Source: Pseudo-nitzschia pungens
Lineage: Eukaryota > Bacillariophyta > Bacillariophyceae > Bacillariales > Bacillariaceae
Reading direction: 5' to 3'
DNA: 64,000 nt
Assembly (NCBI GenBank): GCA_037355855.1
Contig: CM074758.1
Coordinates: 3,197,001 to 3,261,000, forward strand
The translations under genes were made by a program, and so were the position numbers. This document shows positions 62,049 through 64,000 of this stretch, piece after piece (position 1 is the first letter of the stretch; the number at the start of each line of letters is the position of its first letter). Below the pieces are notes generated by a model. That model was not told the DNA's origin. It worked only from the letters and a program-made list of their open reading frames with translations, and searched no databases.

Positions 62049-62785
62049 CCGGAAAGTGGTCGGTAACGCATCGAAAACCTTGGCGTGGTGTGTGGCGGTG
62101 GCGTGCTCTATTGAGATGGCTCGAAAAATCACCCTACTAAGTAAGATTACGACTAATCCGATAGAACCGATGTCCGCAAAGGTATTTTTGATTTCTGTGG
62201 GGATTATTGGGGGTCCTCTAATCGAATGAATCAACTTTACGAATAACTTACCGGAGAGGTCCTCGTAAGATTTTAACCTTACTTTTACGTAAGGTTTACC
62301 GTACAAGTTGGTAACCTTACTCTTACTTGTGATGAGTAAGGTTTAGTTCAGACCAAAAAACTTCAAAAACCTTTTTTGAGATCATTCACTCCCCATCACA
62401 TATTTTTTCATCCTAGCTCGCACGTAAACCTTACTTACCCGTAGACTTACTGTACGAACTCATAATAGCATAATCTTTGGTTGCACTGATTCTATGAAGT
62501 GGGAGATGAATGAATCAGTAAACCTTACGGTAAGATTACCGGTAATTACCAGTATCATTCCTTTTTTAGAGCGATAATCCCCTCGCAAGTGTACGAGTAG
62601 CCTGTTTGTGAGAAATAATAATAATAGCACCGAACACGGAAGCAACTTTACAATCCCACTGCGGGACGAGTTGTTAGATCGGGGCCTTCGACAACAATCG
62701 AGCAGATTCACCCACCACACAATCACAGTATTGTAATTTTCGCGTTAGTTTGGTGCTGTCTTTTCGACTAAGAACGCCTACGGCG
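62049..62785. other. Intergenic, nothing recognised
   Basis: Rich in GTAAGGTTTACC-type words (for example 62283-62345 and 62520-62550), as in other host spacers. No ORF is supported. The minus-strand frames overlapping 62460-62991 lie antisense to the next gene. Confidence 0.4.
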
Positions 62786-64000
62786 ATGTCGACGATGTCC
62801 TTGTTGTCACGAGTTTCCGGTGCCGTTGAGAATGCACTCGTTGCAAGTCGTTCGGTTCCAAAGAGAACACTACAAACGAAGGGAAATTTGACCCTAGCTC
62901 GACACGAAGAGCAACAATGCTCTATCCATCGCTCTGCGAATAGACGGAGATGTTGGAACGGATACCGCAGTTGTACAAACACCAGAAGCATCCATTCCTG
63001 TAGCTCTCTACAGTATCAGCACGAGAATTTTCTCTGTCACGGTGCACCAAGCTTCAAAAGTCGGTACGGGGTGGTCGCGCGAACTCAGAATCACGATGGT
63101 CAGCTTTGTCGTCATTTCATTCACCGTTTCTCGACGACAAACAAAAATTCCAACGACGAAAACGGAGACGGCGGCAGCAGCAGCAGCAGCAGCAGCAGCA
63201 AAAAGCCACCTCCACAAATGCCGGACAAAGACACCGAGTTAAGATTAGCGGACCTCCAAGCCACCATCACCGAGGAATACAAAAGAGGCAACTTTACGAA
63301 AGCACTCGACACCTCAAAAGACCTCTTGAAGCAAACACAACAACATTTTGGATACAACGTCGATCATCCCGCCACGGCCTCGGCGATGAACAACGTCGGC
63401 TTGATGCACAAATTATTGGGCGACTTTACGGAAGCTCGACAACACTACGTGGCTGCCATGCGGATATACGCGAGCGTCTGCGGAAGAGACCACGCGAGTT
63501 ACGCCATGACCCTGCACAACCTTGGAAATCTCAACAAGTCACAGGTCCACTTCGACGCCTCTCTGAAAGCTACGGAACGATTATCGTTGGTAGAGGCCGC
63601 AATGGAATACCTGGAGGAAGCCTATGCCATTCGAATCGCAGAGCTGGGTGTGGAGCATCCCCACACGATTGCTACCCGGTCGGCAATTGGTTCCACGCTT
63701 GCAGCACAGGTCTTGTATCAACACAGAATGGTGGAAGATAGCAAAAATGGGGAAAATGCCATTCGGAAGCAATATGTCTCTCTCAATCCTCGAGGCATTA
63801 CACAACAGCAATGGAGGGCGGCCGAAGAGCACCTGAGAGTATCTCTTCAAACAGCAATCGACAATCCGAGAGGAAAGCAGATCCAAAACAATCGACATCC
63901 GAAAGGCAACAACAAATTCAAGAAGACCAAGGGAAAGAAGCATTTCAGCAATCAGAAGAGTACCGGCGGCACAGACAAAGCTTCTCCTGCCTCGTCGATT
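62786..64000 (+). CDS. Kinesin-light-chain-type TPR protein, probably mitochondrial (3' end outside window)
   Basis: The frame from the ATG at 62786 is open for 405 codons to the end of the window. The N-terminus MSTMSLLSRVSGAVENALVA followed by SRSVPKRTLQTKG is rich in Arg, Ser and hydrophobics and nearly lacks acids, like a mitochondrial presequence. A Ser/Asn-rich linker contains a poly-Ser run encoded by a GCA-type microsatellite (63172-63200). From about residue 150 come TPR units of the kinesin-light-chain class: HPATASAMNNVGLMHKLLG, DFTEARQHYVAAMRIY, HASYAMTLHNLGNL and EAYAIRIAELGVEHPHTIAT. The visible end is Lys/Asn-rich. Such proteins are scaffolds; the mitochondrial complex III factor TTC19 is one relative with this layout, but that identity is only a possibility. 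Confidence 0.75.
   Translation, partial: MSTMSLLSRVSGAVENALVASRSVPKRTLQTKGNLTLARHEEQQCSIHRSANRRRCWNGYRSCTNTRSIHSCSSLQYQHENFLCHGAPSFKSRYGVVARTQNHDGQLCRHFIHRFSTTNKNSNDENGDGGSSSSSSSSKKPPPQMPDKDTELRLADLQATITEEYKRGNFTKALDTSKDLLKQTQQHFGYNVDHPATASAMNNVGLMHKLLGDFTEARQHYVAAMRIYASVCGRDHASYAMTLHNLGNLNKSQVHFDASLKATERLSLVEAAMEYLEEAYAIRIAELGVEHPHTIATRSAIGSTLAAQVLYQHRMVEDSKNGENAIRKQYVSLNPRGITQQQWRAAEEHLRVSLQTAIDNPRGKQIQNNRHPKGNNKFKKTKGKKHFSNQKSTGGTDKASPASSI

Overview
The window looks like nuclear DNA of a diatom, probably a raphid pennate. The evidence is a type III (p10 before p20) metacaspase, a small EF-hand protein with a diatom-style bipartite plastid presequence (cleavage just before Phe), a plasma-membrane-type Ca2+ ATPase split by short GT-AG introns, and host spacers full of short palindromic words built on GTAC/TTAC. 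The species call is inference. More than half of the window is transposable elements, several of them nested.

Region 1 (1-16.3 kb) starts with a foldback hairpin. A 1499-bp non-coding repeat (here called U) follows in three head-to-tail copies, with the same 17-bp word at every junction. A 10.7-kb non-LTR retrotransposon on the minus strand sits inside the middle copy. It has a 16-bp target-site duplication, two full-length ORFs (ORF1, and ORF2 with APE, RT and RNase H) and a repeat-rich 5' region. It appears intact and very recent.

Region 2 (16.8-34.1 kb) is the main host gene block: type III metacaspase, plastid-targeted EF-hand protein, five-exon PMCA-type Ca2+ pump, and a large membrane protein with four EF-hand-like repeats and a very acidic Ser/Tyr-rich tail. 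All four are linked to calcium, directly or through their family. A diverged copy of U carrying a 700-bp GCA/GGAGCA expansion lies downstream (34.8-36.1 kb).

Region 3 (about 36.6-59.2 kb) is a nest of two elements. The outer one is a strongly C/A-biased DIRS-like tyrosine-recombinase retrotransposon: gag, a probable 92-nt intron, RT-RNase H, a damaged tyrosine recombinase, and an extra 331-aa ORF. Its RT is split at 41450/55902 by a 14,449-bp DNA transposon with 19-bp perfect terminal inverted repeats. Removing the insert and one copy of a 2-bp CA duplication restores the RT frame exactly. Inside the transposon are a 1125-aa Plavaka/CACTA/KDZ-like transposase, a divergently transcribed two-exon accessory gene, and a 2-oxoglutarate/Fe(II) dioxygenase. 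It also holds large tandem-repeat arrays, including one at the right subterminal region. A DNA transposon carrying its own dioxygenase recalls the fungal KDZ-TET/JBP association and is the most interesting system here.

Region 4 (59.8-64 kb) returns to host genes: a secreted or membrane-anchored protein with two SET-like domains, and the 5' part of a TPR protein with a mitochondrial-looking presequence that runs off the window. Splice sites, starts and domain calls were read by eye; no database search was possible.
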